Shown piece by piece: positions 10,552 to 22,718 of a stretch of DNA of 64,000 nt. This DNA comes from Lindgomyces ingoldianus. Taxonomy: Eukaryota > Ascomycota > Dothideomycetes > Pleosporales > Lindgomycetaceae. Location of the stretch: assembly GCF_010093535.1 (NCBI RefSeq), contig NW_022985190.1:201443-265442 (forward strand). The letters are read 5' to 3'. Position 1 is the stretch's first letter; every line of letters starts with the position of its first letter. Below the pieces are notes generated by a model. That model saw nothing but the letters and a program-made list of their open reading frames with translations, was not told the origin of the DNA and searched no databases. Both the position numbers and the translations under genes were made by a program.

Positions 10552-12132
10552 GGTCAATGGCCTGATTCGGAGCGGGCGTCAGCCAATGGGGATGCTGGTG
10601 TGGTAGGCAAGCCAGCCAAATCTCTAGCTGCTTCGTTAGTGCAGAACGTCTAGGCACGCTTGGAGGTGAGAAATGTGAATCCAACAGGAATAGACGGGAG
10701 GGAGAGATTGAATATAAATGAAGAGACAATGCCTCCGCCGAACCAAGGAAAGCCGTATGAAGCAGTGCTTGTATATAAATATACTGAATCAGATAACAGT
10801 CCGTCACACTACAGCTGCTGCCATGTGCACCGTCGTGTTTTGCGCAACTCTAGAGAAGAGAGGATTCGAAGAAGCAAAGAAACATGGCCGGCACAGCTGG
10901 GGTAAGGGAATTGGCAACGCGGTCCCAGCAGGGTGCATTTAAAGGATGGGGCCCAGGCGCCTGAGCGATGTTAATCGTCTGATGATCATTGTGGAGAACC
11001 ACACCGTCGAAACGGGCTAGGACCCTGATGCGAAGACGCCATATTTGCCCCAGCCCCTTGATCAATGGGATGATGAGACGACGAGACGGTAAGGCCGGGG
11101 CGCACACAATCCGGCCTTACAGTGAATGCCACGACCACTGTTCTGGAGGCAGGATTGATTGAAGGCAGCGTCACCACCTGCTCGCGTAAGTTGGTGTCGA
11201 GAGCGACTCCTCACGATCTTCAAATGAGAGTAGTTGAAGCTAGCTAGAACCGTCGACGGATCCTAGCCGTGATAGGTGGGATTCATATCTGGTGTCGGTC
11301 AACCCTGAGATATCTGGTGGGACCGGGTCGAGCAAAACCGATGCCACTGCGCTTGCTCTGGGGAGCAAAAGCTGTGCATGCTGGATGTGCTTGAAGTGGC
11401 CCTGGACAGAGCGAATGAGACGGCTGGGATTGTTTGAAACGATGCAGAAGGCCAGGCACAGAGTCCCACGACACGGAGAACTGGGGGAGGAGAACTGGGG
11501 GAGGGGTCTCGGCGGTGACAGACCGCCTGGTGCGGTGGAGCAATGATAGCGTAGGAGCAGGGCGAGGAGAGAGATTGAGCTCTCACATGCAGCAGTACAA
11601 CGCACGGCATTATCGACCCTGGCTGCTGGGCGAGCTAATAGGAGCAGAGGGTTAATCGTGGGCTACTATGGAGCCGTCCGCTTCCCAGGCAGATGCTGGA
11701 CGAATTCAACGTCGTGAGGCCACGAGTGCACCTCGCATGTCCTGGACAAGAGGGCGTTCCACACACAAGCAGCCAGCAAACGGCATGCAAGCCAGTGCTC
11801 AGCAGCAGCGGCGACAGGACGCCGACAGTTGCTGTCAAGGTTCCAGGGCGCACAGCGGGAGTGAATCCGCGATCCTTGCTATGCATGAACAGTCGATCGA
11901 TGAGCCATCAAGCAGCGCAAGCTCCACTCTCGCAGATGCCAAGCCCGCTACATGGGCCGTGACTGGGGGAGCAGGCCCTTTGGCTGTTGCCGCTCTCACC
12001 AACAACAGCCCTCGACTGCAGCACCACGCTGCAGCACCCCACCCGGATCGCCCGCCCTGTGCTATCACTTGCAGACGCAAATTCCTTCTCCTCTGCGGCT
12101 GAACTCACACTCCTTCGACGCAACCCACCACC
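10552..12132. other. Divergent promoter region between chitinase and YTH1
   Basis: A 1.58-kb spacer separates the divergently transcribed chitinase and YTH1 genes and should contain both promoters. Several overlapping ORFs of 80-140 codons occur on both strands at 11240-12100, but they are Ser/Pro/Ala-rich and overlap each other, as expected for GC-richer spacer DNA. No transcribed feature could be supported. Confidence 0.5.
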
Positions 12133-12949
12133 ATGGCCACCGAGACGGTAGTGGCCACTCCGCCTGCCAAGTACGAGTTCACCTTCAGCGACTTCCTGCG
12201 GCGCGAGTATCGATTCGGTCTCGACCCAAACCGGCCAGCATGCAAAGCATACCTGCAGGGCCACTGTCCGCTGGGCAACGGCTGCCCGGACAAGCACCAG
12301 ATGCAGTCATCGTACACCAAGTGCGTCCTCTCTGAGATGGCCTACATTGATTTCCGTTGACTCCGACTTCCACATTTGTCGAGCTGACCCTGATTCATTT
12401 AGCCTTGTCTGCAAGCATTGGCTCCGTGGCCTCTGTAAGAAGGGCGAGACATGCGAATTCTTGCATGAATACAACCTCCGCCGCATGCCCGAATGCTCCT
12501 ACTACGCCCGCACGCAGACGTGTTCCAACGGCGATGACTGCTTATACCTCCATATTGACCCCGATTCTAAGCGCCCCTCCTGCCCGCACTACGATCGTGG
12601 CTTCTGCCCCCTTGGCCCATCGTGCGCCCTAAAGCACAATAAAAGAGACAAACTGTGTCCATTCTACCTGGCCGGATTTTGCCCTGAAGGAAAGGCTTGC
12701 AGGAATGGTGCCCACCCCCGGTTCCCCTTAGATCTCCCCAAGCCGCAGGTGAAGGTCGAAAAGACAGCGGAAGAGCTCGAAAGGGAGCGTGTCGAGAGAG
12801 AGCTTGAGCGGGAGAAGGAGGAACAGCAGGAGCGTGAGCGTGAGGAGCGGAACCCGCACCAAGGAGGTGGACACAAGTTCCGAGGCAATTGGCACGGCGG
12901 TGGTCGCAAGAAGGGTCGTGGGAGGCAGCACCGTCGAGCTGGGTATTGA
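12133..12949 (+). CDS. YTH1: Yth1/CPSF30, mRNA 3'-end processing zinc-finger protein
   Basis: Yth1 is the CPSF30 subunit of the cleavage and polyadenylation factor. It binds the AAUAAA-type signal and neighbouring RNA in the nucleus. Two exons (12133-12320 and 12403-12949) with an 82-nt GTGCGT...TTTAG intron give 244 residues. Five CCCH zinc fingers follow one another from about residue 36 to 165: [37 protein letters not shown] and CPFYLAGFC are the first halves. The intron falls just before finger 2. The tail is a charged Glu/Arg helix followed by a Gly/Arg/Lys-rich end. The start [16 protein letters not shown] is the usual start for fungal orthologues. The gene is complete and looks functional. 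Confidence 0.93.
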
Positions 12950-14842
12950 CCTAGCTTCGATCATCGAACCTGGTGATTTCTAATATACCTGATTTGCTTC
13001 CAACATGGAGTGTCATCGGGTGTACACTGAGAAACTTGGGGGAACCCTGTTCACATCCAGATAGGGCTGATGATCGGCAGCCCTTCATGTGTGGAACCAC
13101 GACGCCGGACCCGGTCGATAGCCTCAATGTCAACAGCATTACCACTGAGTACGAGTATTCTCCAGACCTCGTGGACAAGCCAGCCCCTGTCCTTTACCCT
13201 GAAGCGTCGAAGTAAGCGGTCCACGGCCCGATTTATCTCTCTCATGCTGACTGATCAGGCCAAACACATTTCTTTCCACAATCGTAAAAATAAGCGATGA
13301 TCGATGTGTTGATTCGACGCCCGGGGTCGACAACACCTTAGGAGCTATGCGGAGGAATAATGAGATACAATAAATTTAATTTACTTTCGAAGCACCTGAT
13401 CACCGTATTACCGCCATGTGACGCACCGCTGCTGCAACCGTAAGCCCGGCGGCCTTTCTTCGTTCTCTATTTGCGTATTCCACGTTCTTCATCAGCTTTT
13501 CGTTCCTGCAGTCAGCGAAAGCAATGACCATCCAGCTCGCTTGTGTTGGCAAGTTCAGCAATCTGTGTAGCTAAACTAGGAAGACATCGAGATCATGGTT
13601 ACACAGATTTTCCATTGCGTCATTACCTTTGGTGCCATTCTGGCAACCACTCATTCCCTCAAGATCGAGAAAGCTAAGGCGGCGACTTAATTTACTCGTT
13701 GGATCTCCTGCAGTCGCTCAGAATCCTTCAGCTCCCTTCATCCGTTCGATGCAGACGGTATCATCATGATTCATAGACTATCTTCAGTCATGCCAGCCGC
13801 GACCTATTGATGCCACACCTTATATAATGTCTCGTGTAAATATGTATCACTGATAAATGAGCTGTACGACCCTTATCAGGACATATACCCGAATCATGAG
13901 ATACGATATACGTATTACATCAGACATCAGCTTCTGCGGTGCTGTTGTTCCGACTAACCAAAAAATGAATGATTATTAGGGGATTTGGGGAGCAACTACC
14001 TTGCGAAGTGAGCTTAATACTGAGGTTTCTCAGAGTACATGTAGGCTACTCCTGTAGGCTAGAGGATACCGAGCTGACCCAGGGGTTTTTGCCTTACCTT
14101 CGATTATTCTCAACGAAGGTACTCCGATGCACTCGACTCACTTTGTTTCCGAGAGTTCTATTCGCGGGTCAGGTTCACGCTCACATATCTCTTCGTGATG
14201 CTTCACATCTACGCCAGGGGGGACTGGATAACCAATATGAATTGAAAACTTATGGATGCTAGTATACATTTTCCGAAACCCTCACACTCCATCCACTTTA
14301 AAGCGTGGCAATGGTCTTGGCTAAAGGATAAAAATCTGGTACCCTAACTACTTGTAACCTAGCGCGAGTATCATCAGGAAAGACCATGTCGACTTCAGAC
14401 CCACTTCCTTGACTTAAATCGAACTTCACCTCCTCCCTCTAAGCATCAGCTCACTCTTTCCTTCCACGAGATTTGAACGCCTCCGCGATCCAACGCCTCT
14501 CCCTTTGGTGATGGGTAGAAGTGCTGCTTCAGCGACCCTTGGCCCCTGAAGGCCACTTTGCTGAACCCTCCTCCTTAGTTCTCTTTTATGGATTGCGGTG
14601 ACTGTTTCCTCCAGGTGTCAGAGCGATTATGCTGCATCTTGTCACCTAACGCAGAGCGTAACAAGGGTGACTTAGTGTGCAAATCTGCACCCTCTTAACT
14701 CTCTCCCTGCTTCTAGGAAGAGGTTTAACAGAGACTCTCCGCCCTAGTTATGTTCCACGCTGGGTGGATGCCGCTGCACGAGCCAAAGGAATGCCTGGTC
14801 GATGATTTGAAGGCTCTTAAACAGCAATCCGTTGTCTACTGA
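12950..14842. other. Gene-poor stretch downstream of YTH1
   Basis: Nothing that I can defend as a gene was seen in these 1.9 kb. The first 300 bp are probably the YTH1 3' untranslated region. Short ORFs (12973-13215, 13969-14262) show no domain and overlap others on the opposite strand. A 31-codon mini-ORF with a leader-like start lies at 13595-13690 and is not convincing. Confidence 0.45.
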
Positions 14843-15634
14843 ATGAAGACATTTGTGGATTCCTACAGATTGACGAATCCAGCTTTCCAGCGGGCAGTAA
14901 GAACCCACAGTTCATTCTGTGATAACTGGTTCTTCTCTTGTCTAGTTATGACAGCTTTTGGGCTAGGAAGGTACATAGGCACTTACAAACTTGGTTTTTC
15001 TCGGCTCCGAACCGACCCGACAAGACCGCCACACTTTTCTCAAATCTTTAGCTTTCTCGCAGAACATCTTCGTGGCTATCGTACGGCCACGTGTTTACTC
15101 ACTAAGATCTTGCTGAATTTCTCACTGGTGGATTATGATGATCCTAGCCTAAGTGAGCCCCTGGTACTTCTTGAACCGCCCACCTTTCCTTATACAGCTC
15201 CGAGCCGACTCGATTATCCTTCAAGGGGCCAGTCTCTGTGCAACAACTTCAGGGTTTCTCTCATTATTATTAGACTTTTTATCGCCGCCCAAACAGCTGC
15301 GCCAACGAGCAAAGACTTACGAATCACATACCGTTGCCCTGTTTCAACGAGCTGCAAAATACTACGGAGCCATAGCATGATGAGGGCCGACGCTGTTTTA
15401 ATGACTCCTTGTTTGAGATTTTTGGACGAACTATTGTTGGCTATCGATAAGAGCTCCCCGTCGCCAATCGCAACCATCCATCAGCCCTACGAAGGGGGGT
15501 TGGAACGAGACATCGTTGGAGATGACATGCATACGGTACGTCCCGGCCCCGATCCGATGCAGAGTATAAGGACTCCGGGCTGTGCCACAAGTTCCATGTG
15601 GTTTCCATGTTCAATCATTAGCTGGGGCTGCTAA
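14843..15634 (+). CDS. Unsupported 263-codon ORF
   Basis: An uninterrupted frame of 263 codons from ATG is long for chance at this base composition (roughly half GC), which is the only argument for it. The product is Ser/Leu/Pro-rich with scattered Cys. It has no recognisable domain, signal peptide or membrane segment, and no clear intron signals nearby. The surrounding 3 kb has no gene. It may be a lineage-specific gene, a remnant of a longer spliced gene, or a fortuitous ORF. No function is suggested. Confidence 0.25.
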   Translation: MKTFVDSYRLTNPAFQRAVRTHSSFCDNWFFSCLVMTAFGLGRYIGTYKLGFSRLRTDPTRPPHFSQIFSFLAEHLRGYRTATCLLTKILLNFSLVDYDDPSLSEPLVLLEPPTFPYTAPSRLDYPSRGQSLCNNFRVSLIIIRLFIAAQTAAPTSKDLRITYRCPVSTSCKILRSHSMMRADAVLMTPCLRFLDELLLAIDKSSPSPIATIHQPYEGGLERDIVGDDMHTVRPGPDPMQSIRTPGCATSSMWFPCSIISWGC

Positions 15635-15974
15635 TGATAGGCTTTCGTGAGCAGTGGAGTTTGACGTTGGGCACTGATCTGCCTATCCCTCCATTAAGCG
15701 CATTTTTGAAGCTTCCAGAACCGATCTCAAAGCGTCTGCCCCCACACTAGAAGATTGCATATCCAGCTTTGAGGGGGTTTGAGCCTTCAGGGCTCAACTA
15801 TCGTCGTCCCAAGCATAGACTCCCTGTCGCAAAAGGCGATCCGCCGGACGAGTCGCTAAGTTTTGAGACATCGGAATAGACCTGTGCTCTCCACTGGTTC
15901 CCGAAAGTCCTTGGTATAGTTGGAGTCATGACCTTGAAATGGAGCCTCGTGAAGTTGAGACAGTCCGGTAAGCA

Positions 15975-15980
15975 TATAAG
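15975..15980 (+). promoter_or_regulatory. TATA-like box of the DUF6594 gene
   Basis: TATAAG lies about 148 bp upstream of the ATG at 16123 and is the best TATA candidate for this gene. The pyrimidine-rich segment between them fits a fungal 5' leader. Confidence 0.3.
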
Positions 15981-16122
15981 GCCTTGGGGGGGCTCCAGGA
16001 TTTATTTTTTTTCAATCCAAAGTATTCCAGCAGTATAAAATCCTACTTACATATTTATTGTCGAATATTCGTTACCACTTGTCTCCAAACTCTAAGACCT
16101 TGGATTATCAAACTTCGAGCGA

Positions 16123-17240
16123 ATGGCGAGCCAGATTCTGAACCCCACCCCGCCGCCACAAAAACAACTACAGCCGAGTCCGGGGATGCATGTGCCGGAT
16201 GATCCGATCCACCTCGCCGAGAAGTATGCGAACCTTCATGTCAAGGGCTATCCAAAACTTGCCTACTTTTTTTCACAAAGCCCCCGTTATCTTCATCTTC
16301 GGAGGTTCTCTGCTCTTTCTGCTCGCCTTTTGCTATATCGCCAACATGAACTCGCCATGCTCGAGGACAGGCTTCTTATGCTTGAGAAGAGAGATTCCTC
16401 TTCTCCGGACGGCGAAAGGAAACTATACAGCTGCAACTTCGAGTGTTTGAAGAAGGGGCCGAAGGGAAAGCGTGATGGGGATAAAGAACAGCGTGATGTG
16501 TATGAGACCTTACAGAAAGAAATGAGGGAATACGGTGAGAATTTTTCGATTGTTGATTCTGGTAGGCCTGATACCTAGACTTACACTGTGTGTAGAGGAA
16601 GCTCTCATCCGATTTGATACCTTAGGATCGAAAGGATGGAACTTCTCCTTCATCAAAGAGATTCAGTATTTTCTGAGCGAACCCAAAGGATGCGATCAGG
16701 AGCTTAAAGAATCCGATGCACAAGTATGGGGGACATTGCATGATCCAGAAACATTCCACCGGGATATCATACAAGTGGTTCACCAGGAGGATGCCGCTCC
16801 GTGGACCGAATGGCTTCTGAAATATGTTGCTCCAAGGATAATATTCCAGAGATGGGGAGCCCGTATTTTGGGTTCTCGGGAAGTACCAGACATGTTCGGA
16901 CAATGCAGTCTAAGCATAAGAAGACTCAAACGCATCGCATCCGGCACTGGAAATGCCATAATTCTCTCGTTCATCTGCGGTGTAGTTATCTGCTTGTATA
17001 ATGTTTCTTCTGGAACGGCCGCCCTCGCAGCATTCTTGACATACCTGTGTCTTGTCGTAATATGTTGCTTCGCGTTCGACAACCCGCTGTACGCGATATT
17101 TATCTCAACGTATGTACATTCTCTTACTATTCTTACTCATCAGTAGGTTTTGACTTGCCTACTAATTACTAGACAGCGTATGTGCCGTGCCCGGCGGGTT
17201 TCTCGCCAGCACGTATGGGAATCGCAACCGGAAGGCTTGA
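16123..17240 (+). CDS. DUF6594 membrane protein
   Basis: A member of the fungal DUF6594 family, of unknown biochemical role and often found near HET or other accessory genes. Three exons (16123-16534, 16596-17109, 17177-17240) give 329 residues. The first intron has a GTGAGA donor and 61 nt. Its joint rebuilds MREYEEALIRFD, the conserved helix after which the family continues. A rival donor 26 bp further on would leave only a 34-nt intron. Family features are the YPKLAYFF...LRRFSALSARLLLY block near residues 42-65, a variable acidic middle, and three C-terminal membrane segments (NAIILSFICGVVICLY, AALAAFLTYLCLVVICC, and one spanning the second joint). The last 64-nt exon is the least certain part. 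Confidence 0.75.
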
Positions 17241-17956
17241 GGTTAGGTCTGAGCTACCCCAGCCTTTTTGCCAGACGCACGGTAGGTCTAGCTCCCAAAA
17301 CAGCCTGACGAAATTTATGTCAGCAACGCCCGGGCGTTTGTGGGCATGGCTGAGACGGCTGGGAATGGCACCGGCCCTTGCATGCCGTCGCGAAAAACTG
17401 CCACGCACAGAGAGAATTTTGCACAGCACATTGCATTTTGTAGGAATCTCATATTGAACGCGTTCTTTTAACACTTTTGGTTCATGTTCTAAGCCCAGGC
17501 AGACGAACACTCTAGCTAAGGCACACACTCCTCAAAAGCTCAATTCCCGAGAAAGTTCATGCCGCTATCGAATCCCTTGCTAAAACCCCGTCGACTCGAG
17601 TCAAATCCCATTCAAGGACCGCATCCAGTAACCTGGACCCACACAGTAGACTGAGAATCCGATTGTAGCAATTGCGATACGTCACAAATTGCTCAGGCTT
17701 TACTGACTGGTGGCCGGAGTGTAAAATAAGGGTATTCGTACCGTCGATCACACCGACTCTCGGGAAACCGAGACATGGCGGTCTCCCGCGCGGATCAGGA
17801 CAGCCTTGGACGCCATTGCAGCAGCCCAACACTAATTATATGCAAGGCCCGCCAAATCTGGCTCCAATGCCAGGGTCTCTTCGTGATTGCAATGGCAGTG
17901 CTTTGCCAAGACTGGTGATAGTGCAGTGAAAGCTCACAGTTTGTGTAGACAAGAAG

Positions 17957-17974
17957 GGGGATATAAATCCCCCA
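17957..17974 (+). promoter_or_regulatory. Perfect hairpin enclosing a TATA box
   Basis: GGGGGAT and ATCCCCC pair perfectly around an ATAA loop, so the element contains TATAAAT inside an 18-nt inverted repeat. It lies about 180 bp upstream of the PPAVAG-repeat ORF and could be its core promoter. The role is inferred. Confidence 0.3.
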
Positions 17975-18138
17975 CCTCCAGCCAGAAGACATCAGACGGA
18001 TACCGCGCACTCTTTCGCGCCAACTCTATTCATATCCACTATACTAAGTTTCGAATTCATTTGGAGTACGATCTCTTCACTCAGTTGATAGTGCTCTAAG
18101 ATGGATCCCCATGTCCAACCACGAGATCGGGTGGTGAT

Positions 18139-18453
18139 CAGTACGACAAGTGCGAAAGGTACACCAGGCCTCTATGGGCTCTCAAGTTGTGCTCCAAAGC
18201 TGACTCATGGTGTGCAGCATTGCTGGATACACCGGAGTACAAACAAAAATTCCGGGAGCAACAAGCAGCAAAAATTGCCAAAGCCATCACGACTCTCGAG
18301 ACCCAGTACACAGCAGCTACAACTCCGCACTCTGCGACCGTCGCTAGTCCTCCAGCGGTCGCCGGTCCTCCAGCGGTCGCCGGTCCTCCAGCGGTCGCCG
18401 AACCTGCAACTCTAGGTTCACAGTATCATCGACAGAATTCTTCCCCTGTGTGA
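18139..18453 (+). CDS. Hypothetical ORF with PPAVAG repeats
   Basis: A continuous frame runs from about 18100 to TGA 18453 and reads protein-like from 18139 (a DQYDKCERYTRPLW segment, then a charged helix, then a Pro/Ala-rich tail). The tail carries three tandem PPAVAG units from an 18-bp minisatellite. The first in-frame start (a TTG) is at 18187. There is no ATG before the upstream stop at 18098, so a 5' exon joined by splicing would be needed if this is a gene. I recognise no family. It may be a small lineage-specific gene or a relic. Confidence 0.35.
   Translation, partial: QYDKCERYTRPLWALKLCSKADSWCAALLDTPEYKQKFREQQAAKIAKAITTLETQYTAATTPHSATVASPPAVAGPPAVAGPPAVAEPATLGSQYHRQNSSPV
18349..18402 (+). 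repeat. 18-bp minisatellite, three copies
   Basis: Three tandem copies of CCTCCAGCGGTCGCCGGT, the last differing in its final two bases, follow a degenerate fourth unit at 18331-18348. The unit is a multiple of three and codes for PPAVAG in the frame of the surrounding ORF, so copy-number change would not break the frame. Confidence 0.85.
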
Positions 18454-21400
18454 TGAAGGTTCTTTGGCGACCCTTACCAGCAAGGATGCCTCACGCCTAG
18501 GCTTTCCTCTATTCGAGCAAGCGTTAGGTGGCTTCAAGCCCATTGGTGGGGCAGCATGGCCTTGACCGGTGAATCAAAAGGAGTCTTCAATACGCCATAC
18601 GATCTTTTTAGTGATCTAGGTTCCGGAGAGGTTGGTAAAAAGGTAGATGGGATGTGAATCTGAACTGTCTGCTTTACACTCAGACAAACTCAAAATTTGC
18701 CGCGTTTCATTTCATACACTGTTGGAATCTCCTATACATGGCCAGCAACGTCCTCCTAAAGTAAGGTGCTATCTGAACATCTCGGCCCGGATTTTTTTTG
18801 ACATTCGAACGTACGATGTCTTCAGCCTTCTGCATGGTGCGTTGCTCGCGTATATGATCCCTTAAACGCTAGTCAGCCACTGGCCCACCGCTCTCTCCCA
18901 GTACGATTAACGTCCGGGCTAAAAACTGCGCAGTGCGAGCGTGCACGGCAAAATTGTTGTTGGGTGGGCCAGAAACAAAGCGTTGATGCAACAGAAGGCC
19001 TCTCGACCCGTCTTACTGGGCGGCCTTGAAAAGCGTTGTTTTGAGGACCCGTGCCCCCTTGCCCCGACATGATCCGCCGCACTGGGGGTCCTGCTGTCTT
19101 CGAGTGCATGGATCGCCTCACTTTTCATACTGGGCTTGACTGGGCTGGCTTCCCTTCGCTTTTCGTTGTTGCTCATCTTTGAAAATTTGCCCCGCTGCCT
19201 GCATCTATCGCGTCTGCTTCGTTCGTGCACTCATTCTAATATGAAAAGTACCTCACTCATCGGTTTCTCTCCTTGGAGTATCGCCGGGTCGCCGCCCTCC
19301 GAAGCCCAGCTAATTGGATGGTTAGCCTCCAGAGCCAGCAAAGCATAGCACAAAAGTGCTATCGTCTTACCTTCTTAGACATTCCTTCATCACCTCGAAA
19401 TCGAACCCTCCGCCATCATCTAACCTTCTACGATCAAGCAATTCATACCCTTTATATGTCCACCTCCTTCCGCAAAGACCCGTGGCAGCGTCGCGCTACA
19501 GCCGCCGGCCCAATGGTGCTACATCACCAACCCTCGCTTATCTCCCACCACGCGCTCCTCGGGGTGGACCCATCCATATTCCTTACGATTCTTATTACAT
19601 ATGCATCGATGCCTCCAATGAAGGTTCCAGGAGCACGCTTCCACGCCTTCCCAACTCGATTTGCCGCCCAGCCTCGGTGTTGGGTGGGCTTCAGCTGGGG
19701 GTGTTCGGGAGATGGTTGACTATGCTAGGAATGGATAGCTTTTCGGATAGGAGTAGCTTAGAGAAGGCTTGTTTCGATGACATATGCATGGGTTGATTGG
19801 GCGACTCGCGATATGTGGAGCTTGAGCTTCCGTTGGCAATGAAGAAATGAGGTGCATAATCACAATTCATCCGGGCCCTCGTCGCTCCAATGAGGGAGAG
19901 AAGTAGTGAGGGTCGCTGTACACATTGGATCTAAGGTAATATGGTCAATCCTAGTGATTGCTGATCGATGTTAGCAGAGGGCTTTAGATTCTCGTTTGGT
20001 AAAGAGGATTGCGGGGAATGGGGATGAGTCAAGGGATAATCAACTGCTCTTAAGCGATAGGAAGCAGGGCGTGAACTAGACTTGCTCATCACCGTTCTGC
20101 CCAAATCTGGCTTATGGAGAGATCATCCCTGCCCTTTGATCTCATTGAGATCGAGTAGGTTTTTAGTAGGACTTCTACGGAACCGTTGTTCATGCGTGCA
20201 ACACCTGAAGGGATGGGCACTTAGAAAGGCATAGCCAGTAGAGTCAATTGATATCCAATTAAATATAACGTTAGCCTCCGTATCCATTTATCTACCGTCT
20301 AGACAGCACTGTATCTTGATCCCAACGTGGAACATGACGGGGGTAATTTAGGACAGAAATTTGCACCCTATCGACAATCTACCTAACTCCAGCAAGTATT
20401 TGAATAGATAAACACCCCCTTGAATTATGTTCCGAGTTATATGATTAACATGCTGTATATACCGAGAATGGTGTATGCGTTTTCGGCACCGACTGTGACA
20501 CGCGAGACGATGCAGCGATGTCGCAGGAAACGAAAATAGTGTTGTGTGTACAAAAATCTCACGTGCGACTCCGTGCATACCCAGTCTCATGCGTACAACA
20601 ATGGCGTATACGAAGATTACGTGGGTGGAGCAATAGCGGTGTTGAAAACTGAGCTACGGTGTTCCCATGTTTTTTGGGAAGCATGCTCGGAGAGTTGGAT
20701 GCGTGTTGGGTCGGCGAGCTGCATTGATCCCAAGTCTTCGGGTAAGATCCTCGGAAGGACTAGGCGCATGATGTGTCTGTATGCTGTGAGTTGAGAATCA
20801 GAGCTATCGTAGAGGGACGGTGATGAGCTGATGATCGAGTGCGATGTCGTAGGGGGGTTGCCCGCGAGAATCTGCAGCAAGAGCGGTTAGGGGAAGATTT
20901 GTGGATATATGGAGATATTTTGGGTAGGAGGGAGTGTCTCACCCTGTATTTAGATGTCTTGATTATGGCTTCGGAATAGGTGGCTTCGTGTGAGCTCGAG
21001 GTATGCTAGATCGGCTGGAAAGTGAGTTCGTGAGGTATCTCTTCTCTTCTCATAAGCGCACTAGTAGGGAAGCAACTAGGGGAAGTATAAGGTTTATTGG
21101 AAAGTAAAATTTTCGTGCTAGAAGGGCGAGGGTAGCCAAAGGCCGTAAACGAGAGAACTTTGTCCAAACTCCTCCATATCAGGAACACACTCCTTTACAG
21201 AGACGGCCGTGCTATACCCGCGTCCGTAACCATGCCTGAGATACATTTTCGATAGCCAGATTAAAGTAACATAGACGCGTCGACTGCTGCATCAGCTGGA
21301 GATGAGCCGAGGGTTTGTTTAAGGGAGATGTTGTCGCTCTCGGTATGCTGCGCGAGGATTCCTGAAAGCAGAGGCGGTAACTACGTGCAGTATGGCGGTC

Positions 21401-22136
21401 ATGGTTTAAAAAAATTGAATGGGCGGGAGACGGTTTTTGGAGTTGCATGCTCTCAAGCAGGTTGCTGAGAAGGCGTCGACGCGCTCTCCGCCGGGGAAGG
21501 AACCGAAACACGTCCCCCAGTCAACGACGTGGGCACACCTGTTCTCTGCCAATCAGCAGCTTCTCGACGTGCAAAAATAGATTGAGATCTTGCATACCGT
21601 CATTCACACTATGTGCTAATCTTGCATCATGTTTAGAAGACTAAACTGTTGACTTTGCAGGAAAACTCACAGAAACCTTCGTCATTTACCTCTTGAAGCC
21701 CCGTCTAAAGAGGTGCTAAAAGAGGATGTTAGCATCTATCTACGAGAAAGTTCCGACAGAGGGGCTCACGGAGTGAAGGAGGGGGCGATGTTGGGAGAAT
21801 TGTTTCGCTCATTTTAGAAGCGAGGGAAATATTGGATGATCTAGAAATCCAGCTCAGTAGGAGAAATGGGAGTTGATATGCGAGAAAGGAGGCGGTTAAG
21901 AAACCTTTTCAGGTAGGGAAGAGTCTTATAAGAAATAATGCTCAACTGGAGGACGCAGTCCTCGAGGTATTTTCATCGGGCGCTCCGTGTCATTTCGACT
22001 AGCCATCATAGATGCGATTCGACATGATGGAACCGCATAGAAGTTGAACGCTCAGAGCTGTCACATTCTGATAGCAAGGCATACAGACCCCTTGTCCGCC
22101 CATCCGCTTACGGTGCGTTAGAGGCCGGGGCCGTGC
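18454..22136. other. Gene-poor stretch
   Basis: Several ORFs of 60-148 codons lie here on both strands (for example 19273-19719 and 19356-19796 +, 18919-19230 -). They overlap in different frames, show no known domain and lack a consistent exon pattern. I see no tRNA, inverted repeat or mobile element. Base composition is ordinary, unlike the RIP blocks, so old decayed genes or long regulatory DNA are both possible. Confidence 0.4.
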
Positions 22137-22499
22137 TAGGGGATGGCGTCTCTTACCCTGACGCCGTCATTGGCCTGGAATGATCGCCCGTGATCCGTGA
22201 CTAGGGTAGAAGGATCGCTTGGCACACCTTTGAGTATGCGGAGGCTGTACTCTGTGGACAGGGGCCTTGGCAGTTTCGGTGACTTGATGGAGCTTGAGGA
22301 CGTGTTGCCCGAGAGAGATTTGCGGACGAGTATCGGAAATAGCCGAACGATACTTACATTGCTTGTTAGTTAAAGGTATTTCCATCCCCAAGTGGTCTAG
22401 GATGTTATGAATCGTTATGAAGCCACGGGAAAGAGTAAGCGATCGGGGATGAATCCAAGCCGCATTGTCACTAGGTTTTATCTTTTCCTTAGTATACAT
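22137..22499 (-). CDS. Possible spliced hypothetical gene
   Basis: From an ATG at 22499 the frame reads 47 codons of protein-like sequence (MYTKEKIKPSDNAAWIHPRS at the start). It meets a perfect GTAAGT donor at 22357. Downstream another frame stays open to TAG at 22137 and reads Ser-rich then KGVPSDPSTLVTDHG, but no acceptor I tried joins the two cleanly. Either the gene is broken or its second exon is elsewhere. I recognise no family and keep this as a weak call. Confidence 0.25.
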
Positions 22500-22718
22500 A
22501 GCAGGAAAGGAGTTTGAAGAAACAGCGAATTGAGTTGCGATAGAAAGTTCCTAAACAACGGTCAGATCATGTGCGTAGACTTGGCGAGGATGAGTTGCGA
22601 GAATGGAGCCTGAAGAAGTCCTAATTGGGTCTAGCTTTGGCCCTCCGGAATTGCGAAGAGACTTTGCACTCACCTCGTAACTTTCCACGCCACCGAAGGA
22701 ACCCACAACATCAAAGCC

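Noticed and set aside
11240..12335. Several ORFs of 80-144 codons before and over the YTH1 start
   Set aside because: They overlap on both strands in GC-rich spacer and partly in YTH1 itself. Composition is Ser/Pro/Arg-rich without domains.
13595..13690. 31-codon mini-ORF with a hydrophobic leader-like start
   Set aside because: Too short to judge and no intron joins it to further coding sequence.
19273..19796. Two overlapping 146-148-codon ORFs in different + frames
   Set aside because: They exclude each other and neither shows domain or conserved-looking pattern.
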